Assembly: GCA_963989385.1 (NCBI GenBank)
Contig: OZ022502.1
Span: 3,378,501 to 3,442,500, forward strand
From: Ctena decussata
Lineage: Eukaryota; Mollusca; Bivalvia; Lucinida; Lucinidae
Direction of reading: 5' to 3'
Length of the DNA stretch: 64,000 nucleotides
Below the pieces are notes generated by a model. The model was given only the letters and a program-made list of their open reading frames with translations, searched no databases and had not been told where the DNA came from. Both the position numbers and the translations under genes were made by a program. This document shows, one piece after another, positions 11,248 through 22,265 of this stretch (position 1 is the first letter of the stretch; the number at the start of each line of letters is the position of its first letter).

Positions 11248-12906
11248 ATAGCCATTAGAGGAGATGGCAAATCCCCAGACCAAAGACCCCCATGAGCCTT
11301 GGTAAAAACGGTGCACTTCAAAACACATATAAGTAATATATTGTCACATTATCATTATCTGTTTAACAGATGCATGATTATCTAACACTCAGACTAAAAT
11401 AGAAAGCTTGAAGTAATATCTCAAAAAGCCGCCATATACATAGATATATAGCATATGATACATTAAACTTTCAAAACGTGTGAATAACTTCTAAACTAAA
11501 AGCCCTACAAACCCAATTTTTTAGCTCTCTAGTAAGTGAATTTGGACATAGAATCCAAATCTGGAGAAAAAAAAATTTTTTTTTTTGGTGGGGTGGGGTG
11601 GAGGGGGGAATGCCGAGGGCTCAGAGAGAGTTAGGAACACTGATAAGATATTACACCATGTTCATCAATATTCTAAAAGGTATAAGGTTATTAAAATTGT
11701 GGAGCAGGCCAGGGCTATACAGATATGGAGCAGAGACTCAAACAGCAGCTCAAAATACCAAAGGGAAATAACTCACAAAGTATGAATGCAAGAGTTGTCA
11801 TTCATGTATGAGACAAATCGTCATGACCTATTCTTTGAATCTGTGAAGTATCATGAAAATATTTCAAAAGGTATTCAAGCTATGGAGCGGACACATAAAA
11901 TCATCAAAGGGAAATAACTCAAAGAGTAACAAAGCAAGAGTTGTCATTCTTGTTCGCGACACATCGTCATGACCTGTTCTACATATTTGTGAAGCATCAT
12001 GAAAAAATTTCAAAAGGTATTCAAGTTATAGAGCGGACACGAAATCATACCTAAAACCATCAAGGGGAAATAACTCAAAAAGTAAGAAAGCAAGAGTTAC
12101 CATTCTTGTTCGCGACACATCATCATGACTTGTTCTACATATCTGTGAAGTATCATGAAAATGTTTGAAAGGTATATGAGTTATAGAGCAGACACAAAAC
12201 CACACTTAAAATGATCAAGGGCAAATAACTCAAAAAGTAAGAAAGCAAGAGTTGTCATTCTTGTTCGCGACACATCGTCATGACCTGTTCTACATATCTG
12301 TGAAGTATCATGAAAATATTCTAAAAGGTATTCAAGTTATAGAGCGGACACGAAATCACATCTAAAATGATCAAGGGGTAATAACTCAAAATGTAAGAAA
12401 GCAAGAGTTGTCACTCCTCTTCGCGACACATCTTCATGGCCTGTTCTACATATCTGTGGAGTATCATGAAAATATTCTAAAAGGTATTCAAGTTATAGAG
12501 CAGACACGAATCTGCAAAAAAATCACACCTAAAACCATCAAGGGGAAATAACTCAAAAAGAAAGCAAGAGTTGTCATTCTTGTTCGCGACACATCGTCAT
12601 GACCGGTTCTACATATCTGTGAAGTATCATGAGAATATTCCAAAGGGTATTCAAGTTGCTGAGCGGACATGAATCTGCCAAAAAAACTCACCAAAGGGGA
12701 AATAACTCAAAAAAGTACAATAGCAAGAGTTACCATTCTTGTACGCGGCACATCGTCATGACCTGCTCTACATAACTATGAAGTATCATGAAAATATTCC
12801 AAAGGGTATTCAAGATATAGAGGGGACAAGAAAATGTTTACAGACGGACAGACAGACGGACGCCAGGCTCATCGCTATATCCATCGAACCTTTCGGTCGG
12901 GGGATA
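11248..12906 (+). mobile_element. Tandem-core element J2
   Basis: A second family J copy: left end ATAGCCATTAGAGGAGATGG, core of about seven units of roughly 155 bases (TTGTTCGCGACACATCGTCA, GTATCATGAAAATATTC, GAGCGGACACGAA), a short ACGGACAGACAGACGGACG block (12843-12862), and the right end CGAACCTTTCGGTCGGGGGA then TAAT. The right stem is imperfect because one arm reads CCATCGAACC rather than CCCCCGAACC. 12907-13037 beyond it holds nothing recognised. Confidence 0.75.
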
Positions 12907-13093
12907 ATGAGGCCGCTAGAGCGATGACAAAAGGTGCGCTTGCATATAAGCCATGGACATGTGATCAAAACATGTATGTCATTCAAGGGGACATAATTCT
13001 GCAATAAAGACCTGTATCAAAGTTAGACAGAGAAAAAACAAGACCTGTCACCAGGACAAGATAGCTCACCTGACAGCGCCTTGCCCATCACAT

Positions 13094-15515
13094 TACAAGA
13101 GGCCCAAATGGGCCTGATATCGCTCACCTGGCTTTTGTGCAATGGGACTATTCTGATACAAAATTGGCCCAATTCCAATGAGATTTTCTCATTTTCACAT
13201 TTTGCTACTTTTAGTAACAGAGGCCAACTTGTCTGGTCTTTATATATTTACTTTTGAAACATCTCAATACAAGAATCCTTTTGCCACAAATTTCATCAAA
13301 ATCCATTCAGGGGTTACTGAGATGTTGTCAGTTTCATGTTTTGTGCTATTTTTAGTAACTGCAGATGGCGGCCATCTTGGAATGCCAAAATGCAAAAAAT
13401 CGAAAAGCTTTCATGCAAGGACCATTTTGACACACAATTGGTCCAGCTCCACTGTAATTTTCTAATTTTCATATTTTGCTATTTTAAGTAACAGAGGCCA
13501 ACTTGACGGGTCTATATTTGTTAATTTTTTAAAGGACTCAAAGCAAGAATCAGTTTGCCACAAATTTTGTCTAAATCGATTCAGCAGTTAATGAAATATT
13601 GTCATTTTCATGTTTTGTGCTATTTTTAGTAATGGCAGATGGCTCCCATCTTGGAATGCCAAAATGCAAAAAATCAAAAAAGCTTAATGAAAGGACCATT
13701 CTGATAGAAAATTAGTCCAATTCCATTGAGATTTTCTAATTTTCACATTTTTCTATTTTTAGTAACAGTGGCCAATATGACTGGTCTACAGTTAGTCTCA
13801 GTAAGAATCATTTTGACACAAATTTCATCAAAATCCATTCAGCGGTTAAGGAGATATTGTCATTTTCATGTTTTAAGCTATTTTTAGTAACGGCAGATGG
13901 CAGCCATCTTGGAATGCCAAAATGCAAAAAATCGAAAAAGCTTAATGAAAGGACCATTCTGACAGAAAATTAGTCCAATTCCATTGAGATTCTCTAATTT
14001 TCACCTTTTTCTATTTTTAGTAACAGTGGCCAACATGACTGATCTATAGTTAGTTACTTTTGAAACATCTCAAAGCAAGAATCATTTTGACACAAATTTC
14101 GTCGAAATCCATTCAGCGGTTACTGAGATATTGTCATTTTCATGTTTTGTGCTATTTTTAGTAACAGCAGATGGCGGCCATCTTGGAATGCGAAATTGCA
14201 ATTAAGAGAAACCGCTTCATGCAAGGAAGAAACGGTTTCATGCAAGGAACATTCTGACACTAAATTGGTCCAATTCCATTCAAGGGTTACTGAGTAATTG
14301 TCATTTTATGTTTGTGCTATTTTTAGTAACGGCAGATGGCGGCCATCTTGGAATGCTAAATTGCAATTAATCGAAACGGCTTCATGTAAAAAACATTCTG
14401 ACGCAAAATTGGTCCAATTCCATTCAATTGTCATTTTTATAGTTGTGCTATTTTTAGTAACAGCCCTCATGGTGGCCATCTTGGATAGTCAACTGGCACA
14501 AAATTGAAATAATTCCATTCAAGGACCATTTCTGACCAAATCTGACCAGAATCGATTGCGTTTTCTTGAGATAATGACATTTGAGCAAAATCGGTCTTGT
14601 AAGCGCTAAGTAGGCCACTGTGACCTAATTCCACTATAGATTTTTTTCATTTTTACAATTTTGAATACCAAGGTCCCATTCATGTTCCACGCAAACTAGG
14701 AGCGGCTGTAGCGTAGTGGATAGCACTCCAGACTACCAATCCAGGGGTCGCAAGTTTGATCCCCCGCTTCTCCGGTCTTTCAGATGAGACTTTAAACCGA
14801 GGTCCCGTCTCCATATGACCTCGTTGTTGGTGAGACGTTAAACCCGAGTTCACTCACTCACTCACTCCACGCAAACTTTCAACCAAATATACCAAACGGT
14901 TCTGGAGAAGAAGTTGATTTTGTTGTTTTTGCTATTTTTAGAAACAGCGGCCATCTTGGATTTTTGACTTGACCCAATTTTACAATTTTGAAACCCTGCA
15001 GTCTGGTCATGCTCCATGTGAAATTTTAGACCAATGGGTTCAGTGGTTTTACAGAAGAAGTTGTTTGAAGTTGTTTGAATAAGTCGTTTTCTGACAGTGG
15101 CATTTGAGCAAAATTACACTCATAAACAGAAAGTAGGTCACTGTGACAAAACTCCGTTACAGATTTTTTTCATTTTTACAATTTTGAATACCAAGGTTTC
15201 ATTGATGTTCCATGCCAAAATTCAGACAAATATACCCGGTGGTTCTGGAGAAGAAGTTTATTTTGTTGTTTTTGCTATTTTTTAGTAACGGCGGCCATCT
15301 TGGATTTTCAACCTGACCCAATTTTATAATTCTGAGACCCTGGAGTCAGGTCATGCTCCATGTGAAATTTGAGAACCATGGGACCAGTAGTTTTACAGAA
15401 GAAGATGTTTGAATATTCGTTTTTAGGTGTTGACGGACACATTTCGGGACGACGCATGACGGACGCATTGGTATGACAATAGCTCACTATGGCCCTTCGG
15501 GCCAGGTGAGCTAAA
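13094..15515 (+). mobile_element. Tandem-core element D1 (inserted in C3)
   Basis: Left end ACAAGAGGCCCAAATGGGCC then TGATATCGCTCACCTGG; right end GGCCCTTCGGGCCAGGTGAG then CTAAAA, with a GGCCC/GGGCC stem. The core has units of about 150-300 bases carrying CTATTTTTAGTAACGGCAGA, TGGCGGCCATCTTGGAATGC and AAATTTCATCAAAATCCATT; the distal third has GGTTCTGGAGAAGAAGTTGA. A degenerate GACGGACACATTTCGGGACGA stretch precedes the right end. SINE S5 sits inside at 14698-14875. The equivalent region of D2 lacks the SINE. Confidence 0.8.
14698..14875 (+). mobile_element. tRNA-derived SINE S5 with 12-base target duplication
   Basis: The head contains an A-box-like TAGCGTAGTGG and a B-box-like AAGTTTGATCC. 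The body ends GGTGAGACGTTAAAC and a tail of ACTC repeats. TCCACGCAAACT occurs directly before (14686-14697) and after (14876-14887), a clean target-site duplication. D2 has a single close copy, TCCATGCAAACT, at about 31199. Plus orientation, inside D1. It is non-coding and presumed mobilised by a LINE. Confidence 0.85.
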
Positions 15516-15637
15516 AAACTTTAACATTTTGCTAACGCTGCCGCCACCAACGCCGATACCAGGGGTAGTACAATAGCTCTCCCTGAACTTCGTTCAGGCG
15601 AGCTAAAAATCACTGAAGCCTCAAATATAACACATAC

Positions 15638-15841
15638 CTATGCTGCAATCTCCATATTGTCCAGTTATCTGTTCACCACATAAACATTTCTCCACCTTGT
15701 CCTTGGAACAACGGTCAATGACATACGACTGGTTCACTGCTAACTCTTTCAAAAGATGATGGACAAGCTCAATACTCCAAAGTGTTTCAGTCTGGGTTTT
15801 TTTGTTGGATTGTTGAAAGTCTCTTAGTTTCCTAGCAATGT
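15638..15841 (-). CDS. Isolated spliced exon, unknown protein
   Basis: On the minus strand TTTTTGTTTCAG precedes an open stretch of 204 bases that ends ATAG then GTATGTGTT, matching splice acceptor and donor signals. It enters and leaves in phase 1, so it could be skipped or duplicated without a frame change. The peptide reads DIARKLRDFQQSNKKTQ, then ETLWSIELVHHLLKELAV, then NQSYVIDRCSKDKVEKCLCG and EQITGQYGDCSI. There are three Cys in the second half (RCSKDK, KCLCG) and a fourth near the end. I recognise no family. It lies in the narrow space between C3 and L, and no partner exon is found in the window, so it may be a host exon with very long introns or a leftover from a mobile element. Confidence 0.5.
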
Positions 15842-15855
15842 CTGAAACAAAAATC

Positions 15856-18486
15856 GAAACAAGAACTGTCAGTGTGTAAACAAATGCCCCCAAAGGGCCC
15901 CTAACAACATACACCACACCTTCTTGCTATGCTTTACCAGTTAGTGAAATTTGATAAAATCTGCTTCGTTATCCGACCAAAAAGGTTAGACAAAGAACTT
16001 TAAACCCGGACTGAGACCTAAAAAACAAGAGGACCATTGGTCCTGTAGCTCACCTGGGTCCATTCAGCCTCAGTACTCTAGGGTAAGTTACTCTAAGGCC
16101 ATAAGTCAATGGGTTTTGGTGAAAAAGATTTTTAAAAGTTTTAACCATATATGGGCATGGAGGACATGTTGGTCATGTGACCTGGACGTTTGAAAAATTT
16201 TTCATTCCCTTAACCCCCTGGAGGCTCTATATGAAATTTGGTTTCAAAATTGGCCCAGGGGCTTTTGAGGAGATGGTTTGATATTGTCAAAATGACAGAG
16301 TTCTGGGTCAAAAGTCAAAGAATGACCTTGACCTCTTGTACTCATGAATCTTCATGTACTCATTAAGATGACTGTATATACCAATTTTTAGGCATAAATC
16401 TTCAAAACTTTCCATGAAATCTTATGTTCTAGCATTTTCCCACATTTGACCTTGCAGTAAAATAGTCAAGGTTAACCCAAGGTCATTATTTTGAACAATC
16501 TTGATAGTACTGAAATTTCCAATGCTACATACCGGTACCAAGCTTCAAGGCCATCGGTCAATTGGTTCTGGAGAAGAAGATTTTTAAAGGTTTTTACCAT
16601 ATATGGTCCTGGCGGCCATATTGGTCATGTGACCTGGACTGTTTGAACAAATTTTCATTCCCTCAATCCCTGGAGGCTTTAAATGAAATTTCGTTACAAC
16701 TGGCCCAGTTTTTTTTAGGGGATTGTTTGATATTGTCAAAATATGAGAGTTCTGGGTCAAAGGTCAAAGAATGACCTTGACCTCTTGTACTCACAAATCT
16801 TCATGTACTCATTAAGATAACTGTATATACCAATTCTTAGGCATATCTCTTCAAAACTTTCCATGAAATCTTATGTTCTAGCATTTTCCCATATTTGACC
16901 TTACCGTAAAAAAGGTCAAGGTCAACCCATGGTCATAATTTGAACAATCTTGACAGTACTCGAGTACCCAAAGCTACATACCAAGTTTCAAGGCCATCGG
17001 TCAATTGGTTCTTGAGAAGAAGATTTTTAAAGGTTTTTACCATATATGGTCGTGGCGGCCATGTTGGTCATGTGACCTGGACCGTATGAATAAGTTTTTG
17101 TTCCCTCAACTCCTGGAGGCTCTACATGAAATTTGGTTTCAATTGGCCCAGGGGCTTTTGAGGAGATTGTTTGGAATTGTCAAAATATGAGAGTTCTGGG
17201 TCAAAGGTCAAAGAATGACCTTGACCTCTTGTACTCATAAATCTTCATGTACTCATTAAGATGACTGTAGATACCAATTTTTATCCCAAAATCTTCAACA
17301 ATTTCCAAGATATCTTATGTTCTAGCATTTTGCCATATAAAAGCACAGGGAAGCAAATTTGACCTTACTGTAAAAAAGGTCAAGGTCAACCCAAGGTCAT
17401 AATTTGAACAATCTTGGTAGTACTCCCGTACCCGATGCTACATACCAAGTTTCAAGGCCATCGACCTACTGGTTCTGGAGAAGAAGATTTTTTTAGGTTT
17501 TTACTATATATGGGCATGGCGGCCATGTTGGTCATGTGACCAGGACCGTTTGAACAATTTTTTGTTCCTAAGGTCCCAGGAGGCTCTATATGAAATTTGG
17601 TTACAATCGGCCCAGCGATTTCAGAGGAGAAGTCATTTGAAATTGTGGACGGACGGACGGACGACGGACGGACGGACGGACGACGGAGCCTGACCATACT
17701 ATAAGCTCCCCCGGAGCCTCTGGCTCAGGTGAGCTAAAAAAAAAATTTTGTGGGTGAAACACCCTTTTGTTTGGCTTTAACATTCTGTGAAGTTTGATAA
17801 GTTTGCTGTTGTCGCTGGCACACAATTTGTTGCAGTCTGACCTGTCAAGCCTGATTGTGACCTTGCACAAGAAAGCATGAATTTGTTCGCGACTTACCCT
17901 CTTATTATGCTTTACCATTCTGTAAAGTTTGACGTAATTTACTTCAAAAGTTTTCAAGTTATCGCTGAGACACAATTTGTAAGAGACTTTGAGCTTTAAC
18001 ATACAAAATGTGACCTTGACCTTGCACAAGGGTGCACAAACTTTGCGTGTGACACATCCTATTGTTATATATCATCATTCTTTTGAAGTTTGATAAAATT
18101 TACTTCAGTAGTATTTTGGTTTAAACAATATTTATTTCAAGAAGTTTTACATACAAATATACAGAATAAATACCGTAATCAGGATTTGGTCAGGATTTGG
18201 TCAGACGCTCCAAGCTTCTAAAGACCATCTCCCCAAAAGAATCATTTGCTTTAGTTGCTGTTGAATGCAGAATTAGAAGTTTTTGAGTTATCCCTGTGGC
18301 AAGATTTGTTACAGACTGAGATTTTAAGCCTGATTAACCTTAAGCCTTGACCTTGGGAAAATGAGTGCAGACTTTTGCATATGATACACTGTCTGCTATG
18401 CATAACCATTCTGTAAAGTTTGATATAATTTATTTACAGTAACTTTCGAGTTATGGCTGAGACACAATTTGAACTGGCCTTGAGCA
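15856..18486 (+). mobile_element. Tandem-core element L, split by A2 and cut on the right
   Basis: It appears to start AACAAGAACTGTCAGTGTGT with GCCCCCAAAGGGCCC shortly after. The core continues from 15910-16022 to 17745-18486 across A2, with units of about 190 bases: TGACCTTGACCTTGCACAAG, GTGTGACACATCC, TTCTGTAAAGTTTGATATAA, CGAGTTATGGCTGAGACACA. An unrelated block lies at about 18127-18262. No right end is seen; the LINE fragment begins at about 18487. The boundaries are approximate. Confidence 0.5.
16024..17738 (+). mobile_element. Tandem-core element A2 (inserted in L)
   Basis: The core is family A (about 450-base units, TTGGTTCTGGAGAAGAAGAT, AGGTCAAGGTCAACCC, ATATATGG blocks) and the right end GAGCCTCTGGCTCAGGTGAG then CTAAAAA is family A. 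The left end, however, is AACAAGAGGACCATTGGTCC then TGTAGCTCACCTG, the type seen in E1 and E2, not that of A1, A3 and A4. An ACGG/ACGACGG block lies at 17649-17687. It is therefore a mosaic of two end types. Confidence 0.78.
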
Positions 18487-19490
18487 ATGATTGTGATCTT
18501 CACCTTGGACAATTTCAAAGGTGCATCCATTCAACAAAATTTACAGCTGACTTTACAAAACCTTTCTGAGTGGTGTAAGGTTAATGGAATGTTGTTAAAT
18601 ACTGCAAAAACCAAAGTTATGTTGATTACCACTGTGCAGAAATGCGTTCATTTAAATAATAACTGTTTGCATTTAACTTACAATGATGATACTTTGAACA
18701 CAGTTGAAACTGAAAAAGTTCTAGGTGTGTAAATTGACAACAATTTAACCTGGTCTGTTCATATTGATTTTATTGCTAAAAAGATATCTTCAAATTTATG
18801 GTTGTTATCAAAATTAAAAGAATACCTATCAACTGAACATAGAGTACAATTTTACAAAACATATATACAGCCACACATTGACTACTGTTCTTCAATATGG
18901 GGTGGAACATCTAAGAATAACCTTAATAGAATTTATAGGTTACAAAAAAGGGCTGTAAAAATCATCTTAAATAATTGCTGTTAGTATGGATAATCTTAAA
19001 ATTTCAAATGTTTATGAATGTGTATTTCTTAGAAAGGCTAAATTTATAATCTGACACACCCTCTTACGTAAACCAGATGTTTACAATTAGATCTATGAAT
19101 GAAACTATTCAGTCCCTTAGATCAACAAGTACATTAAACTTTTTAACCCCAAGACCCCAAAAAGAAATTTTCAAACAAAGTTTAATTTATTCTGGACCAG
19201 TCATTTGGATTGGTTGGTTGATTTGATGCTTAACGTCCACAGTAAACAACTAAGGTCATGTCGGGACGGTCAGTTAACCTAACCACACTATTCCTGGGCC
19301 GGCTTAGACCTCCTAAGAGGTTAACCAGTACTAAGTGCACATACTTTCGCCAGTAACTGACAACTGCCCTTCTTGACCAGTCATTTGGAACAATTTGCCA
19401 GATTATTTGAAGAGCTTAGAAACTACTGACTCATTTCATAAACAGTGTATTAGGTGGATGAAATCTAATTTATTGGGTGGGTGTTCCCAA
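18487..19490 (+). pseudogene. LINE reverse transcriptase C-terminal fragment
   Basis: The translated DNA gives the C-terminal part of a non-LTR reverse transcriptase: WCKVNGMLLNTAKTKVMLI, then LGV and IDNNLTW, then LWLLSKLKEYLSTEHRVQFY, YIQPHIDYCSSIWGG and LQKRAVKIIL. This is the usual string after the palm domain in Jockey/CR1-group elements. An in-frame TAA at 18730-18732 interrupts LGV-IDNN; further stops and a shift follow 18980. The remaining end (PVIWNNLPDYLK-like, WMKSNLLGG) is split by SINE S3. The catalytic palm and everything upstream are missing. The first ORF region begins abruptly after L, so the copy is 5' truncated, as LINE insertions often are. Confidence 0.8.
19210..19374 (-). 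mobile_element. 5'-truncated SINE S3 with 15-base target duplication
   Basis: The body and tail of the same SINE family as S1 and S2, on the minus strand: plus-strand text ATTGGTTGGTTGATTTGATG, AGGTCATGTCGGGACGGTCA, CAGTAACTGACAACTGCCC. The tRNA-like head is absent. GACCAGTCATTTGGA flanks it on both sides (19195-19209 and 19375-19389). It breaks the LINE coding sequence between codons of the GPVIWNN region, so it is younger than that LINE copy. Confidence 0.88.
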
Positions 19491-19800
19491 AACAAGAGGG
19501 CCGCATGAGGCCAAGAATCGCTCACCTGAGTAAAACATGACTTCCATGGAATGCTATGTCGCACCTGCTGTGTGCCTTCACATGAAGAATTTAATGAAAG
19601 CATCAGTTTAATACATATTTGGTCAAACTTCATTTAGTAATTCATGAGATATTGTCTAGCTGTTTCATACTTTTCCTGGTTTTAGTAACGGCAAATGGCA
19701 GCTGTTTTGGATGATCGATTTGCAAAAATTGAAATAGCTTCATTCGAGGATCATTCTGACACACAGTTGGTCCAAATTTCAAAGACAAATTCAATGGTAT
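19491..19800 (+). mobile_element. Left half of a D-like element (D4)
   Basis: It starts AACAAGAGGGCCGCATGAGG then AATCGCTCACCTGAG and has one D-like unit (GTTTTAGTAACGGCAAATGG, GCTTCATTCGAGGATCATTC, CACACAGTTGGTCCAA). There is no right end before the next LINE begins. The left end is of the A1 type while the core is D-like, another mixed copy. Confidence 0.55.
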
Positions 19801-19837
19801 TTTATACCATGTTATACCTACCTACAACCAAATAACA

Positions 19838-21397
19838 GTGCTTTTCTCTACTAAAGGATTATATTGCCAGTTCATATCCTCTTTAGACAAAGAGTTACAT
19901 TCTAGATCACCAAATAAGGAGAAGCCAATTTACACTACATATTTACGAGGAAAGAAATGTACACTATCGTGTGACAAATCTGAGTCAACAATAGTTATAA
20001 CTGGACCTGGCAACAGTTTATGGAGGGAAACCACCTTCTTAAGGTTATCATTAAAACTGTTTCAGACATTTGCAGCAGAAAATAAGGAGGATGAAAACAA
20101 GTTACATCATTTTGAACAAAGTTCAACTCCTATTGAATCAAGGCATAGGCCATGTAACACACTTTCTTTGTCTCCAATACACTTATCTGAATCCATGGCT
20201 AACTCAAATCAGCCTACCATGTTGGATGTTAACAGACAGTTGAATGTACTGTGTCAGGTAACTAAGAGTTTGCAAGGACAAATTAACAAAATAAATGATA
20301 CAATCAGTCAGCTCCTTCAAAAAGCAAGTGACCCTCAAAAATCGGGGTCAGTACCAGAGCATTTAGCTGTAGACTCAACCAAGACTGCTCTTTCAGAGTC
20401 TAAAAAGGATACCAAACAACAATCAGAAATTATTACTTTGAATGAAAGCACTGTGGAGGAGCAGGCTATCACTCCAGGGACTAATTCGTATAGTGAGGTA
20501 GCTGCCATGGATATACAAATATCTGAAAATAGGACAGAACCGGTAAGACAGGATATAGCTGAAACCCAGTCTGTGCACTCAAAAAAAACAGTGAACCAAC
20601 AAAGTGCAAAGCCAATCAAAACAGTTATCAGCCAAAGACCAATGGCTTCAAAAACTCTAATAATTGGTGACTCTATCCTATCTGGAATAAACAAGAAAGG
20701 TTTGACTGATGACACTGAATGTCATCCTATCCCAGGTGCAACTGTGGACATTCTTATGGAAAAGATTAAAATTTATGACCTGAAATGTTTTCAGAATATT
20801 ATCATCTACGTTGCAGGCAATGATGCCTCAAATACAGACACTGAAGCAGTAGAAGAAAAATATGAACAATTATTGTACCTTATTAGAGACAAAAGTGCTG
20901 AAAGCCAAATATATCTGTGCAGTCTTTGTCCTCATAGGGATACTGCGGTAGAAGATATAAATGACATGATAAAGAGACAATGTAATTTCCATGAAGGCAT
21001 TTTCATAAATGTTCATAATGCCTTCTACAACAAACAAAACCAGATGAAGAGCCATTTTTATAGCCAAGACAACATTCACCTATCACCATCAGGCACAAAA
21101 GGATTACTAGGTGCTATACACAAACATGTTGAAATAGTGAAAGATTTCAAATATTGTGCTTTAAATAGATATTTGCCTCAAAATGACAAACAGTTCAAAC
21201 AGAGATCATATTCTTGGAAAGGGAACAACAGACAAAATAGGCGTTATCAATTTTCTAATGATAATAGTAACGGTAACCGCTGTTTTAAATGCGGCCTGAC
21301 AAACCATGAAACAAGCCGGTGTTTTCATAAAACTCAAGTTCAGTGCCACTTGTGCTATTATTTTGGCCATAAAAGCTCAATTTGTTGGAACCAATAG
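19838..21397 (+). CDS. LINE ORF1: SGNH esterase plus two CCHC zinc knuckles
   Basis: An RNA-binding ORF1-type protein of a CR1/L2-group LINE. Counting from 19838, residues 269-415 look like an SGNH/GDSL hydrolase: LIIGDSIL with GDS at 277-279, VAGND at 325-329 and DNIHL with D411 and H414. C-terminal CCHC knuckles lie at 482-495 (C-x2-C-x4-H-x4-C) and 503-516 of the same spacing. A Gln/Lys-rich stretch around residue 125-160 may be a coiled coil. The first codon at 19838 is GTG and the frame is open further upstream; the first ATG is at 20195 (residue 120), so the true start is unknown. The ORF stops at TAG 21395-21397, but the same frame continues. Such ORF1 proteins package LINE RNA; the esterase role is not well established. 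Confidence 0.85.
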   Translation: MLFSTKGLYCQFISSLDKELHSRSPNKEKPIYTTYLRGKKCTLSCDKSESTIVITGPGNSLWRETTFLRLSLKLFQTFAAENKEDENKLHHFEQSSTPIESRHRPCNTLSLSPIHLSESMANSNQPTMLDVNRQLNVLCQVTKSLQGQINKINDTISQLLQKASDPQKSGSVPEHLAVDSTKTALSESKKDTKQQSEIITLNESTVEEQAITPGTNSYSEVAAMDIQISENRTEPVRQDIAETQSVHSKKTVNQQSAKPIKTVISQRPMASKTLIIGDSILSGINKKGLTDDTECHPIPGATVDILMEKIKIYDLKCFQNIIIYVAGNDASNTDTEAVEEKYEQLLYLIRDKSAESQIYLCSLCPHRDTAVEDINDMIKRQCNFHEGIFINVHNAFYNKQNQMKSHFYSQDNIHLSPSGTKGLLGAIHKHVEIVKDFKYCALNRYLPQNDKQFKQRSYSWKGNNRQNRRYQFSNDNSNGNRCFKCGLTNHETSRCFHKTQVQCHLCYYFGHKSSICWNQ

Positions 21398-22084
21398 GAC
21401 AATGGCAAATATGCCATTGAAAATAAGAAATCTTCAGTTTCTTTTGCTTCAGTAAATAGGTTCAACTTTTTAGCAGATATTTGTGGCCATTGTAATTATC
21501 TTGACTGTGAATGTGAAGAAAATGAACTCTCAGTTACAGAATACCTTTCAGACTCAATTAGATGTAATGACCAAGAAAATATTTACTCTGATCAACTAAT
21601 GAACTCTGATGATGACCATAGTATGTCATCAGAATTTAATGACAGCAATCATAATTTGTCAAATGATGATGCTACTATTGAAAATAATGTTTCCCATGAA
21701 AATATTGATATTTGTATGCTTGAAAATAATGTGCATGAAAATGATATGCATGAAAATGTTTCTTCCATGAGTGCCCAAAGCATGCTAAATTTAGGTCTCA
21801 GTGATAAGGGATTTAAGATGGGTCACTTGAATATTCAAGGGATACAAAATAAGATTGATCAGCTTGACTTGCTGTTGAATAGTTCTCAAAATAACATAGA
21901 TGTACTGGGACTGAGCAAAAGTAAGCTAAACAGTAGTCATATGAACAGTTTCTTTGAAATAAAGAACTACCAGACTTTCCGTAAGGACAGATTTACTTCA
22001 ACAGATAGACCTCAACATGGTGGTGGACTCATTGTATATGTGAAAGATGGAATAAAATGTGAAAGTATTCTGTTGCACCCAATC
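21398..22084 (+). pseudogene. LINE ORF2 start: AP endonuclease N-terminal half
   Basis: In the same frame as ORF1 after a single TAG. An acidic, Cys-containing linker (CGHCNYLDCECEENE) leads to an apurinic-type endonuclease start: FKMGHLNIQGIQNKIDQLDL, NNIDVLGLSKSKL, FEIKNYQTFRKDRF and HGGGLIVYVKDGIKCE. In this family the GLSE-T-x-L segment holds a catalytic Glu; here it reads GLSKSKL, so that residue is lost. An ATG at 21599 could start a separate ORF2. The coding sense stops at about 22084, where the following endonuclease part is on the opposite strand. Confidence 0.8.
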
Positions 22085-22265
22085 ACGATTAAAATCACCC
22101 ATTAAATAAAGTTCTTTTTCAGATTCTAAAATTTTATCACACATATTATCAAAATGCTCATTCCAGCTAACTGTTTCATTTGGATGCCTATAAATATTGC
22201 CCACAAGAAAACTCTTACTATTTGTAGGAAAAACTTCAAGCCACACCAGAGAGCCAGATAAGCTT
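22085..22265 (-). pseudogene. Inverted continuation of the LINE endonuclease
   Basis: Read on the minus strand this gives SGSLVWLEVFPTNSKSFLVG, NIYRHPNETVSWNEHFDN and KELYLMGDFNRDW. These are the next blocks of the endonuclease, including the GDFN-x-D catalytic motif, that should follow the plus-strand half ending at 22084. The junction is near 22080-22090. It is an inversion rather than the usual twin-priming product, because the 5' part keeps its orientation and the short distal part is flipped. No reverse transcriptase follows. Confidence 0.78.

Larger units (their letters stand above)
13038..15607 (+). mobile_element. Minimal element C3, split by D1
   Basis: Left end AACAAGACCTGTCACCAGGA with TAGCTCACCTGACAGCGCC (13038-13093), and right end CTGAACTTCGTTCAGGCGAG then CTAAAAA (about 15580-15607). 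When D1 is removed, only about 150 bases remain: two C-like ends with GCCGCCACCAACGCCGATACC between them and no tandem core. This is either an extreme internal deletion or an ends-only mobile form. Confidence 0.65.

Noticed and set aside
17601..18029. 142-residue minus-strand frame
   Set aside because: It crosses the right end of A2 and the L array; no codon or domain support.
19838..19840. GTG as the start of ORF1
   Set aside because: The frame is open upstream and GTG is not a normal start in animals; the real start is unknown.
20335..20715. 126-residue minus-strand frame
   Set aside because: Shadow of LINE ORF1.
22085..22265. Twin-priming explanation of the LINE inversion
   Set aside because: In twin priming the 5' portion is flipped; here the 5' portion is in sense and the distal segment is flipped.
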